A DNA stretch of 23,451 nt from Chthoniobacter flavus (GTDB lineage: Bacteria; Verrucomicrobiota; Verrucomicrobiia; Chthoniobacterales; Terrimicrobiaceae), in contig CAMBAQ010000006.1 in the NCBI GenBank assembly GCA_945863785.1, forward strand, positions 1 to 23,451. The letters are read 5' to 3'. Below the pieces are notes generated by a model, which was not told the origin of the DNA, ran no database searches, and saw nothing but the letters and a program-made list of their open reading frames with translations. Below are positions 8,324 to 15,891 of the stretch, piece by piece (positions within the stretch are counted from its first letter, which is position 1; every line of letters starts with the position of its first letter). Both the position numbers and the translations under genes were made by a program.

Positions 8324-8500
8324 ATGAAAGGCGTGATCTTTTTTTTAATGCTTCTAACACCTGTTTTTTTAACCTCCTGCGCTGTTTCCGAGCAGAGTGT
8401 CGAGGAAGTGGGTGATAAATTTCAAGAGGGTATTCAAGGGCGGGGCACAATCGTTCCTCACAATGCCACCACTGATTCCTTTGGACCCGAGTTCCGTTAA
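8324..8500 (+). CDS. Small predicted lipoprotein (58 aa)
   Basis: An open frame of 58 codons encodes a classic lipoprotein precursor. Lys2 is followed by a hydrophobic run (VIFFLMLLTPVFL) and the lipobox LTSC with Cys19 as the lipidated residue. The mature part is only 40 residues, acidic at first (SEQSVEEVGDKFQEG) and ending DSFGPEFR. The stop at 8498-8500 is 8 bases before the guaA ATG, so the two genes are very likely co-transcribed. A promoter-like pair (TTGCCA, 16-base spacer, TATGCT) at 8288-8315 lies directly upstream. The size and VGDKFQEGIQG segment recall entericidin-like small lipoproteins, but the resemblance is too weak to name it. Function is unknown. Confidence 0.75.
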   Translation: MKGVIFFLMLLTPVFLTSCAVSEQSVEEVGDKFQEGIQGRGTIVPHNATTDSFGPEFR

Positions 8501-8508
8501 TTCTTCTC

Positions 8509-10077
8509 ATGGCCACCAAACCTGCCGGGGATAAAATCCTCATTCTCGATTTCGGATCGCAATACACTCAAGTGATTGCCCGCCGCGTACGCGAGTGCCA
8601 AGTCTATTCCGAAATCATTCCTTACACGACCAAGGCCGCTGCCATAGCGAAGCTCAAGCCCGCCGGAATCATTCTCTCTGGAGGCCCAGCCAGCGTGTAC
8701 GCGTCGAAGGCTCCGCAGGTCGATCGCGCCATCTATAAACTCGGCATTCCCGTGCTCGGTATTTGCTACGGCATGCAGCTCATCGCTCACGGGCTTGGCG
8801 GCAAGGTAGAACGCTCCACCGAGCGTGAGTATGGACCTAGCAAGCTCAAGGGAGATCCCAAGTGCGCACTTTTCCACAAACTCCCCGCGACGCTGGATGT
8901 CTGGAATAGCCACGGTGATAAGATCACTCAGATGCCTGTCGGATTTCGTCCGCTTGGCCGAACAGAAAATTCACCCCACGCCGTCATTGGTGACACGGAC
9001 CGCAATATCTACGGACTGCAGTTTCACCCCGAGGTCGTACACACGCCGCGCGGAAGCGAAATTCTCGCGAACTTTGTTCACCGCATTTGTGGGTGTAAAT
9101 CCAATTGGACGATGGAATCCTTCATTGATCGCACGTGCCGCGAGATTCGCGAGCAAGTCGGCGATGGACGAGTCATCTTGGGCTTGAGCGGCGGGGTTGA
9201 TTCCTCCGTCGCAGCGGCGCTGATCCACAAGGCAATCGGCGATAAATTGACCTGCATTTTCGTTAATAATGGTCTTCTCCGAGCCAATGAGGCAGCCGCC
9301 GTCGAAAAACTCTTTGCCGGGGAATTTCGGATTCGCATGCGCACGGTCGATGCCTCGGATCAGTTTCTCAAAAAGCTCAAAGGCGTCACCGATCCAGAAA
9401 AAAAGCGCAAGATCATCGGTGCGGAATTCATCAAAGTCTTTGAGGCCGCCGCACGTGACCTCAAAAAGTCGGATCCTGGACACTACCGCTTTCTCGCGCA
9501 GGGAACTCTTTATCCCGATGTGATCGAGAGTGTGTCGATCTCCGGAAATCCGGCCGCTTTGATCAAGAGCCATCACAATGTGGGTGGTCTTCCTGAGCGC
9601 ATGAAGTTTGAGCTCGTTGAGCCCCTTCGCCAGCTTTTCAAAGACGAAGTCCGTCGCGTCGGTGAGGAACTTGGGCTCTCAAAAGAAATCGTCCATCGTC
9701 AGCCTTTCCCTGGCCCCGGTCTAGCCGTTCGAGTTCTCGGTGCGATCGATGCCGAGCGACTGCGAATCGTTCGCGAAGCCGATGCCATCGTCATCGATGA
9801 GATGAAATCCTCGGGCTGGTATTACAAAGTCTGGCAATCCTTCGCCGTTCTTCTGCCTGTTCGTTCAGTAGGCGTGATGGGCGACGAGCGCACCTATGAT
9901 TTCACGATCGCTCTCCGTATCGTGAGTAGCCATGATGGCATGACGGCCGACTGGGTTCGGATGCCGCACGAGCTTCTCGCGCGGATTTCCGCTCGAGTGA
10001 TCAATGAGGTCAAAGGCGTGAACCGAGTTTGCTACGATATCTCAAGTAAGCCGCCAGCCACGATCGAGTGGGAATAG
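8509..10077 (+). CDS. guaA: GMP synthase (glutamine-hydrolysing)
   Basis: GuaA converts XMP, ATP and glutamine to GMP, the last step of guanine nucleotide synthesis. The 522 residues are full length. The class I glutamine amidotransferase domain has the nucleophile Cys86 in GICYGMQLIAHGLGG and the His173 and Glu175 of FHPEVVHT. The ATP pyrophosphatase domain carries the PP-loop LSGGVDSSVAAAL at about 226-238. The C-terminal dimerisation domain includes the RQPFPGPGLAVRVLG segment and ends in CYDISSKPPATIEWE, the usual terminus of the family. It follows the lipoprotein gene by 8 bases and has no Shine-Dalgarno sequence. Its stop lies 13 bases from the stop of the convergent adenine deaminase gene. 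Confidence 0.98.
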   Translation: MATKPAGDKILILDFGSQYTQVIARRVRECQVYSEIIPYTTKAAAIAKLKPAGIILSGGPASVYASKAPQVDRAIYKLGIPVLGICYGMQLIAHGLGGKVERSTEREYGPSKLKGDPKCALFHKLPATLDVWNSHGDKITQMPVGFRPLGRTENSPHAVIGDTDRNIYGLQFHPEVVHTPRGSEILANFVHRICGCKSNWTMESFIDRTCREIREQVGDGRVILGLSGGVDSSVAAALIHKAIGDKLTCIFVNNGLLRANEAAAVEKLFAGEFRIRMRTVDASDQFLKKLKGVTDPEKKRKIIGAEFIKVFEAAARDLKKSDPGHYRFLAQGTLYPDVIESVSISGNPAALIKSHHNVGGLPERMKFELVEPLRQLFKDEVRRVGEELGLSKEIVHRQPFPGPGLAVRVLGAIDAERLRIVREADAIVIDEMKSSGWYYKVWQSFAVLLPVRSVGVMGDERTYDFTIALRIVSSHDGMTADWVRMPHELLARISARVINEVKGVNRVCYDISSKPPATIEWE

Positions 10078-10090
10078 GGGGGGACAGGGC

Positions 10091-11737
10091 TTACGGGAGA
10101 CCGATAAAGACAGGCGTGAATTCAAACTTCACGCCGTCAAATAGCCCCTTGTCACTTAGTTTCAGGGCGGGAATGACGAGAAGAGCGAGAAAAGAGAGGG
10201 TCATGAAGGGCGCTTGGAGCGAACTCCCAAGCTCGCGGGCTTCTCGGGTTAGGTCAGCATATCCCTCGGCAACTTCCTCTGCGTAGCCGTCACTCATCAG
10301 GCCGGCTACGGGTAGCGGCAAGATGCGCCCAGAAGCGTTGCGGCCAGCGACGGCGATGCCGCCAGCTTTCCGGATGATCATGTTCACCGCTCTGGTGAGG
10401 GCCTCATCACTTGTGCCGACGGCGACGATATTGTGACAGTCATGGGCTACGCTGGAGGCGATCGCGCCCGTCTTAAGTCCGATGCCACGAACAAAGGCGA
10501 TCGATGGAGGGGCATGACGGTAACGATTGATGACGGCGATCTTCAGGATGTCCCGCGAGGGGTCGGCAACGGCTAGGGCGTTTTTGAGGAGCGGTTCTGC
10601 CTCGCCTGAGCTAGTGATGATTTGACCATCCAAGGCTTCGATGACGCGAATGCGGCCGATCCCAGCAGGGACTTGGAAGTCACGCGGTGACCTTTCCTGT
10701 GCGAAGAACTGGTTCGCGCGTCGGGTGCGTATCTTTGGGAGAAGTGATGAGGCATAGCGGGCCACGCAGACTCCATCAATCCAAGTCTCCTGAACGGCAA
10801 ATCCCTCCAAGTCGCGCAATCGTATAAAATCAGCCGCATCCCCCGGTCGCAGCAATCCGCAACGCAGTCCATAGTGAAGGGCGGGATTCAGGCAGGCGGC
10901 ACGGAGAACGGCAAAGAGCGGCGCGCCAAGAGCGACAGCCCTTGCGCAAAGGCGATCAATATGACCCGCCATCAAGTCGTCCGGATGCTTGTCGTCACTG
11001 CAGAACATGCAGGATAGTGGATGCTCCCCCAGAAGCGGCCAGAGTTCGTTGAAATTGCGAGCCGCCGAGCCCTCTCGAATGAGGATCTTTTGTCCGAGGG
11101 CGATTTTTTCGCGAGCCTCGTCGATGTGAAAACATTCGTGGTCTGTTTCGATGCCGGCCTCGACATAGGCGCGTAGGTCTTTGCCACGTAGCCCAGGAGC
11201 GTGTCCGTCGATACGTTTCCCGTGCCGCTGAGCGATGGCGATTTTTTCCATCACCTCGGGATCACGGTGAATCACGCCTGGGAAATTCATCATCTCCGAG
11301 AGATAAAGAAGCGAAGAATCGTGACAAAGTTCCTCAATGGCATCCGGTCCCATCGTGGCGCCGCCGGTTTCAAAACCCGTCGCAGGCACGCAGGAGGGAA
11401 TGCCGAAGTGGATTTTCAACGGCGTCTGCGCAGCGAGTCGCTGCATGAGCCTCACTCCTTCGATACCCAAGACATTCGCGATCTCGTGCGGGTCCGAGAC
11501 GGTGGCTGTTGTTCCGTGCCGTACTGCGATACGGGCGAATTCGGGAGGGGTGAGCATCGAGCTTTCGATGTGCACATGGGCGTCAATAAACCCTGGGCAG
11601 AGAAAACTGGTCTCCGTGACCGATATATCCTCGACGATCGAATGGATTCTGCCATCGCGAACTTCGATCGTGCCGGGAAAGATCCGTTCATGGAAAATGT
11701 CCACGATCTTTCCGTTGTGGTGGGTGTCGTTTGACAT
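10091..11737 (-). CDS. ade: Adenine deaminase
   Basis: Ade hydrolyses adenine to hypoxanthine and ammonia in purine salvage. The 548-residue product belongs to the amidohydrolase superfamily. The N-terminal metal-binding motif PGFIDAHVHIESSM is at 48-61, followed by the family-specific GTTATVSDPHEIANVLG at about 75-91. Further motifs are GIPSCVPATGFE, the DDKHPDDL metal-site segment and, near the C-terminus, VASSVAHDCHNIVAVG. All are typical of bacterial Ade of the YerA/YfjA family size rather than of the small adenosine-deaminase-like enzymes. The start ATG at 11737 is followed by a normal N-terminus. It is divergent from aroE with 136 bases between start codons, and convergent with guaA. 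A short hairpin (11742-11756) lies just before the start. Confidence 0.95.
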   Translation of the reverse strand: MSNDTHHNGKIVDIFHERIFPGTIEVRDGRIHSIVEDISVTETSFLCPGFIDAHVHIESSMLTPPEFARIAVRHGTTATVSDPHEIANVLGIEGVRLMQRLAAQTPLKIHFGIPSCVPATGFETGGATMGPDAIEELCHDSSLLYLSEMMNFPGVIHRDPEVMEKIAIAQRHGKRIDGHAPGLRGKDLRAYVEAGIETDHECFHIDEAREKIALGQKILIREGSAARNFNELWPLLGEHPLSCMFCSDDKHPDDLMAGHIDRLCARAVALGAPLFAVLRAACLNPALHYGLRCGLLRPGDAADFIRLRDLEGFAVQETWIDGVCVARYASSLLPKIRTRRANQFFAQERSPRDFQVPAGIGRIRVIEALDGQIITSSGEAEPLLKNALAVADPSRDILKIAVINRYRHAPPSIAFVRGIGLKTGAIASSVAHDCHNIVAVGTSDEALTRAVNMIIRKAGGIAVAGRNASGRILPLPVAGLMSDGYAEEVAEGYADLTREARELGSSLQAPFMTLSFLALLVIPALKLSDKGLFDGVKFEFTPVFIGLP

Positions 11738-11873
11738 GACGGGAGCAGCCTACTCCTTCCTTGATTGCATTGAAACTCCTCTGTTTTGGAGCGAGTGATG
11801 TCTGCGGTGATCCCCCCATTACACGCAATCGGCCTTGCCAGCGTTGCGAGAGGGTGGTTTCGTAGGTCGCAGA

Positions 11874-12806
11874 ATGGCGACCCCGGACATATTTTCCGCA
11901 GAGGACCTAGTCTCGACCCCGGCCATATTCGCGGGCTTCGAGCCTCCTGTGCGTCTGGCAGTGATCGGCGATCCCGTAGCCCACTCAAGGTCGCCCGGCT
12001 TTCAAAATGCGGCTCTCCACGCCTGCGGCATTCGGTCCGCTTACACACGTCTTCATGTTCCGCCCTCGCAGTTCACTGAGGTGCTTCGTGCCCTTCCTGC
12101 CGCTGGTTTTCTGGGAGCGAATGTGACGATCCCTCACAAGGCTTCCGCTCTGGCTGGCGTGGATGTGGCGGATGCTTATGCGCGAGCTTCGGGCAGTGTG
12201 AATACGATCGTTGTCAACGGTGACAAGCTTCATGGATTCAATACAGACGGGCCTGGGCTCTCACGAGCGATTCGTGAGGAGTTTTCCCTCGATCTGCGTG
12301 ATCTGCGCGTTGTTCTTCTCGGGGCCGGTGGCGGGGCTGGGCGCGCGATCGCGGTTCAATGTGCGATGGAGCGGTGTGCTCGTCTTGTTCTGGTGAATCG
12401 AACGCTCGAAAAGGCACGGCTTTTGGCTGCTGAACTTGCGCCCTATTTTCTCTCCGAGCGACTTTCCGGAGCCGTGGATCGATTGGTGGCGATTCCGTTT
12501 GAGGAAGAAGATCTGAGGCGTGAGTTGGAAAATGCCGACATCGTTATCAACGCTACCTCGCTTGGAATGAAACGATCCGATGCGCCCGTGATCCCTGCCT
12601 CGCTCCTCACTCCCAACTTGCTCGTTTACGATGCGGTTTACACGCGGGGTGGATCCAGATTGCTTGAGGATGCCGCTGCCGTAGGAGCGCGTGGAGCTAA
12701 CGGTCTTGGAATGCTCCTCCACCAAGGGGCCCTTGCTTTTGAAATTTGGTTCAACCGCCCTGCCCCTCTCGAAGAGATGCGGCGGGCTCTCCTTGCTGAT
12801 TTATGA
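11874..12806 (+). CDS. aroE: Shikimate dehydrogenase (NADP+)
   Basis: AroE reduces 3-dehydroshikimate to shikimate in aromatic amino acid synthesis. From the ATG at 11874 the product has 310 residues. About 25 residues precede the usual beginning (PVRLAVIGDPVAHSRSP). The shikimate-binding SRSP is at 38-41. The catalytic Lys89 lies in NVTIPHK, with Asn110 (SVNTIV) and Asp125 (FNTDGPG). The NADP-binding loop GAGGGAGRA is at about 150-158, with the NRT motif at 175-177. A TTG at 11835 would add 13 residues that do not resemble the family, so I prefer the ATG. The stop overlaps the start of the following membrane-protein gene by four bases (ATGA). Confidence 0.95.
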   Translation: MATPDIFSAEDLVSTPAIFAGFEPPVRLAVIGDPVAHSRSPGFQNAALHACGIRSAYTRLHVPPSQFTEVLRALPAAGFLGANVTIPHKASALAGVDVADAYARASGSVNTIVVNGDKLHGFNTDGPGLSRAIREEFSLDLRDLRVVLLGAGGGAGRAIAVQCAMERCARLVLVNRTLEKARLLAAELAPYFLSERLSGAVDRLVAIPFEEEDLRRELENADIVINATSLGMKRSDAPVIPASLLTPNLLVYDAVYTRGGSRLLEDAAAVGARGANGLGMLLHQGALAFEIWFNRPAPLEEMRRALLADL

Positions 12807-13108
12807 TTCTCACTATTGGACTCACCCAGTTTGTTTTTGTTTCCCTCGGCATTCTTACGCTCAATGTATTGCTCAAGGCGGGCGGCTATGCTGCCAATGT
12901 GGCTTCCTCTTTTCCTCCCTTTCCGGTGTGGTTAGCCTTGAATAGCCTTTGGGTGTTCATTCTGCCGATGGCGTGGATCATTTTTGCCGGTTTGTGTGGC
13001 TATTTTCGCCGAGGCCCGTTGTCCGAATCTGCCGCGCGCGTGTCGGGAGTGGGAATCATCCTGGGAATATTCCTCGCTTACTTCTACGCTTGCGCTCAGT
13101 TGATCTAG
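12803..13108 (+). CDS. Small three-span membrane protein, unknown function
   Basis: A 101-residue, very hydrophobic product whose ATG overlaps the aroE stop (ATGA at 12803-12806), so it is translationally coupled to aroE. Three transmembrane segments are visible: about 3-24 (LTIGLTQFVFVSLGILTLNVLL), 42-67 (VWLALNSLWVFILPMAWIIF) and 79-99 (VSGVGIILGIFLAYFYACA). A short basic loop with RRG separates the second and third. There are no charged residues inside the membrane segments to suggest transport. I do not recognise the family; the coupling shows co-expression with aroE but not a shared function. Confidence 0.7.
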   Translation: MILTIGLTQFVFVSLGILTLNVLLKAGGYAANVASSFPPFPVWLALNSLWVFILPMAWIIFAGLCGYFRRGPLSESAARVSGVGIILGIFLAYFYACAQLI

Positions 13109-13151
13109 GCAAATGTAGAGGGTTTCTCCCCATGGAATAGTTTTTTGAACA

Positions 13152-13168
13152 TTGGCACTGTTGATGCT
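13152..13168 (+). promoter_or_regulatory. Candidate sigma-54 (RpoN) -24/-12 promoter
   Basis: The sequence TTGGCACTGTTGATGCT matches the -24/-12 consensus, with GG at 13154-13155 and GC at 13166-13167 separated by exactly 10 bases. The whole TTGGCAC box is present and only one base of the TTGC half differs. The expected start, near 13178, gives a leader of about 15 bases before the ATG at 13194. No enhancer-binding site or rpoN gene is visible in the window. Confidence 0.4.
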
Positions 13169-13193
13169 GTCCAATTCAACAGAAAGCGAAGCC

Positions 13194-13382
13194 ATGAAAA
13201 ACTACTACAAAAAAATCAATAGCACCAAATATTCACTCGGTGAACTGATCTCCATAGTCGGTTCCTGCGCGAAGAATAGCCGCGAAACAATAGCTGCGAT
13301 GGTTGACCTGCTCGAGAGCGGGCGTGTCGTGATACGCAAAAACGGCCAAGTTCGCCGCGTGCGTGTCCAACACGCGAGGTAG
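13194..13382 (+). CDS. Small basic protein of 62 aa, unknown function
   Basis: From the ATG at 13194 the product has 62 residues and is strongly basic: an N-terminal MKNYYKKINSTKY, a predicted helical core (SLGELISIVGSCAKNSRETIAAMVDLLESG) and a short beta-like tail ending RRVRVQHAR. The helix pair followed by GRVVIRKNGQVRR resembles a minimal winged helix, so DNA or RNA binding is possible but not shown. The frame stays open upstream to a TTG at 13152, but that start would lie inside the sigma-54-like motif and adds unconvincing sequence. A weak imperfect hairpin with seven T residues follows the gene. Confidence 0.65.
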   Translation: MKNYYKKINSTKYSLGELISIVGSCAKNSRETIAAMVDLLESGRVVIRKNGQVRRVRVQHAR

Positions 13383-13445
13383 AAAAATCTTCCCCGATTG
13401 TCCGGGGTGTCGCGTCGACTGGGTGGGAGGCGCGCATCCCGGCAC

Positions 13446-13481
13446 GGTGGGGGAGCGGTTTTTCCCTATCACCCTTTTTTT
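13446..13481 (+). terminator. Putative rho-independent terminator after the 62-aa gene
   Basis: GGTG (13446-13449) can pair with CACC (13470-13473) and GGGA (13451-13454) with TCCC (13463-13466), with a small internal asymmetry, followed by seven T residues (13475-13481). A separate 5-bp hairpin CCCCG/CGGGG lies at about 13391-13406 without a T tract. The region 13383-13489 between the convergent genes holds nothing else that I can support. Confidence 0.45.
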
Positions 13482-13489
13482 GAAAAGAC

Positions 13490-14020
13490 TTACTCCGGTA
13501 AGTGCCCCAGAACGATCTCCATCGCAGCTGAGACATCGGGAGCAATGAAGTTTGCTCCTACCGAAAGGTGTTTTTTCCCGTAGCCCGTTTCCACTAGGAT
13601 CGTTCGGCAACCCGCAGTTTTTCCGCAAAGGATATCGATGTCCTTATCCCCGATCATCCAAGATCTCGCGAGATCGATGCCGTGGTCACTTGAGGCTTCA
13701 TCGAGCATTCCAGTGCCAGGTTTGCGGCGGTGGGTTGGATTTGCCGAAGCATCTGGGCAAAAATAAACCGCATCGATCAAGCCATCTAGTTGTCGCTCCA
13801 ACTCGGCATTAACCGCCTCGTATTGGGCTTGGGTTATTTTTCCCGAGGAGAGACCGCTTTGGTTGGTGATGATAACGATCATCCAACCGGCTTCACGAAG
13901 TCGCGCCAATCCTGCGGCAGCACCGGAAATGGCCCGCACATCGTCTGGGTTGTTGCAGTAGTCCACCTCTTCCATGAGGGTTCCATCCCGGTCGAAAAAA
14001 ACGGCCGGCCGATCAGACAT
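13490..14020 (-). CDS. gmhB: D-glycero-beta-D-manno-heptose-1,7-bisphosphate 7-phosphatase
   Basis: GmhB removes the 7-phosphate to give heptose 1-phosphate for ADP-heptose synthesis. From the ATG at 14020 the product has 176 residues. The HAD-superfamily nucleophile motif FFDRDGTL has Asp10 and Asp12, ITNQSG is motif II, and the C-terminal acidic motif is MIGDKDIDI, followed by GYGKK. The usual zinc loop (Cys-x-His and Cys-x-Cys in E. coli) is shortened: only one Cys remains, in FCPDASANPTHRRKPG. The gene overlaps the 3' end of the kinase gene by eight bases (ATGTCTGA). A longer frame to 14092 lies wholly inside that kinase gene and is not a likely start. The neighbour strengthens the call over a histidinol phosphatase of the same family. 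Confidence 0.9.
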   Translation of the reverse strand: MSDRPAVFFDRDGTLMEEVDYCNNPDDVRAISGAAAGLARLREAGWMIVIITNQSGLSSGKITQAQYEAVNAELERQLDGLIDAVYFCPDASANPTHRRKPGTGMLDEASSDHGIDLARSWMIGDKDIDILCGKTAGCRTILVETGYGKKHLSVGANFIAPDVSAAMEIVLGHLPE

Positions 14021-15017
14021 TTTTATGAAATGCGCTTTGGAGTTCCTCGGCGGTGAGGGTGGCTGTGCCGAGTTTCGCGACGACCACGCCACTGGCGTGG
14101 TTGGAAATCTCTGCGGCCTCGGCGGGAGTGGCGCCAGCGCAAATAGCGAGAGTGTAAAGTGCTATTGCTGTGTCGCCTGCGCCAGAAACATCGAAAACCT
14201 CCCTAGCGCGCGTCGGCGTGTGATACGGGGCGGCATTTGACTGGAATAGGATCATTCCGTGCTCACCAAGGGTCACTAGCAAACCTGGAAGGTTCCATTT
14301 TTGTAAAAGCTGAGATCCGACCATTTGCAGGGCCGCATCGGAAAGGGGATCTGAAGTGGCTCCCGGATCGCGAAGCCCGGCCATGGCGAATGCCTCCAGT
14401 CGGTTGGGTTTCAGAAGGTCAACCCCAGTCCAATTCAGCGGGTTCATGGGGTTCGGATCGGCTGAGATGAATTTGCCGGAGTCTTTCGCTATTGCTGTGA
14501 CGCGATCCTTCAAGCTCTGACTGAGAAATCCCTTTCCGTAATCCTCAAAAATAATCGCATCAACCGAAGGGATGAGGGCGGTGACGACTTCGCAGGCTTG
14601 GTCGATGATGGCCTCGCTGGCCACGCCGCGTTGCTCGCGATCTACGCGAACGACCTGCTGTTGGCGGGCGACGATGCGAGTTTTCACGATGGTCGGGCGT
14701 TCTGGGTCGGCCACCAGTGCATCGGTTGAGATTCGTTCCACCCCAAGCAGGTCTCGCAACCTTCCCGCATGGGAGTCCGTTCCAACAAGTCCACAGAGAT
14801 GAACCCCTGCACAGAATGGCCTCAGATTACGGGCGACATTGGCCGCCCCGCCTGGGTAGGAAGATTCTTCCAGCACTTCGACCACCGGCACTGGGGCCTC
14901 CGGTGAGATGCGAGAAACCGTGCCCCAAACAAATTCGTCCAGCATCACATCGCCGAGCACAAGTAAGCGTCGGTCGCCCGCTACGCTAAGAAGATGTTGT
15001 AATCTGTCGGGTTTCAT
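14013..15017 (-). CDS. hldA: D-glycero-beta-D-manno-heptose-7-phosphate kinase (single-domain HldE1/HldA)
   Basis: This ribokinase-family enzyme phosphorylates heptose 7-phosphate at C1 for LPS core synthesis. The 334 residues from ATG 15017 match the N-terminal domain of bifunctional HldE. GDVMLDEFVWG and the signature SRISPEAPVPVVEV (about 35-48) come first, then YPGGAANVARNL and the PfkB signature DVSGAGDTAIA with the catalytic Asp at about 282. The cytidylyltransferase-like second domain of HldE is absent, so the adenylyltransferase must be encoded elsewhere. gmhB follows with an eight-base overlap. It is divergent from the exported-protein gene at 15079, with 61 bases between starts. An upstream extension to 15062 adds residues not typical of the family. 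Confidence 0.9.
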   Translation of the reverse strand: MKPDRLQHLLSVAGDRRLLVLGDVMLDEFVWGTVSRISPEAPVPVVEVLEESSYPGGAANVARNLRPFCAGVHLCGLVGTDSHAGRLRDLLGVERISTDALVADPERPTIVKTRIVARQQQVVRVDREQRGVASEAIIDQACEVVTALIPSVDAIIFEDYGKGFLSQSLKDRVTAIAKDSGKFISADPNPMNPLNWTGVDLLKPNRLEAFAMAGLRDPGATSDPLSDAALQMVGSQLLQKWNLPGLLVTLGEHGMILFQSNAAPYHTPTRAREVFDVSGAGDTAIALYTLAICAGATPAEAAEISNHASGVVVAKLGTATLTAEELQSAFHKNV

Positions 15018-15078
15018 TCCAAGTTGTAGGCGAGTTCTAACCTGACCTAGCCCGCACAACAAAGCTCAAATTTTGAAA

Positions 15079-15891
15079 ATGCCGAATATCCTCAAACCAG
15101 TGGCCGTCGCAATTCTGTTTGCAGCCGCTTCCGGCTTGAATGCCCAGCCGACACCCGATGCGGTTGACCTATCTTCTTTTCCTGCGAAGGCGATCGACGA
15201 TGTCGTTGTTCCAGTGCCAAGCGAGGTTTTCCTCGTTCTCGACAAGCTCGGGAATCCGAACTGGCGTGGAGAAATGCGCGAATCTCTCGGTCGCCAAACT
15301 GGCAATCGGGCACAAGCGGCCTTACTTTTGGGAACCGTCATTGCCGAGGGCTTCGTTGCAGTCGAGGCGGAAGATCCTGAAAAAGTGAAAGATATCGGTC
15401 GACGCGTGCTCGCCCTTTCCAAAGCTATCAATGTCGAAAAAGCCGTCCTAGAGCGCAGCAAAAGCATCATAGACAAGGCCGATGTGAAGGATTGGAAAGC
15501 GGTGCGCAAGGAGTTTGACGGGGCGCTCCAAGACGTCAAGGGAGCCATGATCGAGTTGGGGGATGGAGACTTAGCTCAGCTTGTCAGCGTAGGGGGATGG
15601 ATTCGGGGTACGGAGGTGCTTACCTCCATTGTGCGCAAAAGCTACACCACCGATGGTGCCGAGTTGCTACACCAACCCGCTCTCGTGAACTTTTTTTCCA
15701 AAAAACTGGAAGCCATGTCGAACAGGCGACTTGCTGATGATGACCTCGTGATCCGCATTCGAAAAATGCTGACCAGTATCCGTCCGCTCATCGGCGAGGA
15801 AGAAGGCGCTCCAATTCCTGCCGAGAATGTGAAAAAAATCAACCAACTAACCCGCGATATTGTCGTCAGTATCACATCGCAGGAGACTTGA
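15079..15891 (+). CDS. Exported protein of unknown function (270 aa)
   Basis: The product has a clear signal peptide (MPNILKPVAVAILFAAASGLNA, cleavage predicted after Ala22) and then about 248 residues that look mainly helical. No cysteines, transmembrane spans or enzyme motifs are visible. Segments such as KVKDIGRRVLALSKAINVEKAVLERSKSI and VRKEFDGALQDVKGAMIELGD suggest a bundle of long amphipathic helices. The ATG at 15079 is chosen; a TTG two codons upstream is possible. It is divergent from hldA and coupled by a four-base overlap (TTGA) to the next exported protein, so the two are likely partners in the periplasm. I do not recognise the family. Confidence 0.75.
   Translation: MPNILKPVAVAILFAAASGLNAQPTPDAVDLSSFPAKAIDDVVVPVPSEVFLVLDKLGNPNWRGEMRESLGRQTGNRAQAALLLGTVIAEGFVAVEAEDPEKVKDIGRRVLALSKAINVEKAVLERSKSIIDKADVKDWKAVRKEFDGALQDVKGAMIELGDGDLAQLVSVGGWIRGTEVLTSIVRKSYTTDGAELLHQPALVNFFSKKLEAMSNRRLADDDLVIRIRKMLTSIRPLIGEEEGAPIPAENVKKINQLTRDIVVSITSQET

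Noticed and set aside
8326..8520. A purine riboswitch upstream of guaA, ade or purB
   Set aside because: None of the three upstream regions is long enough or has the three-way junction core; guaA is preceded directly by a coding gene and purB by a very short leader.
11452..12048. A 198-codon frame on the minus strand spanning the ade start and the aroE start
   Set aside because: It runs through both real N-termini in the wrong frame and its composition is that of a shadow frame.
13383..13445. GC-rich palindromic-looking segment as a mobile repeat element
   Set aside because: I saw no second copy in the window; the small CCCCG/CGGGG hairpin is better read as part of the transcript end.
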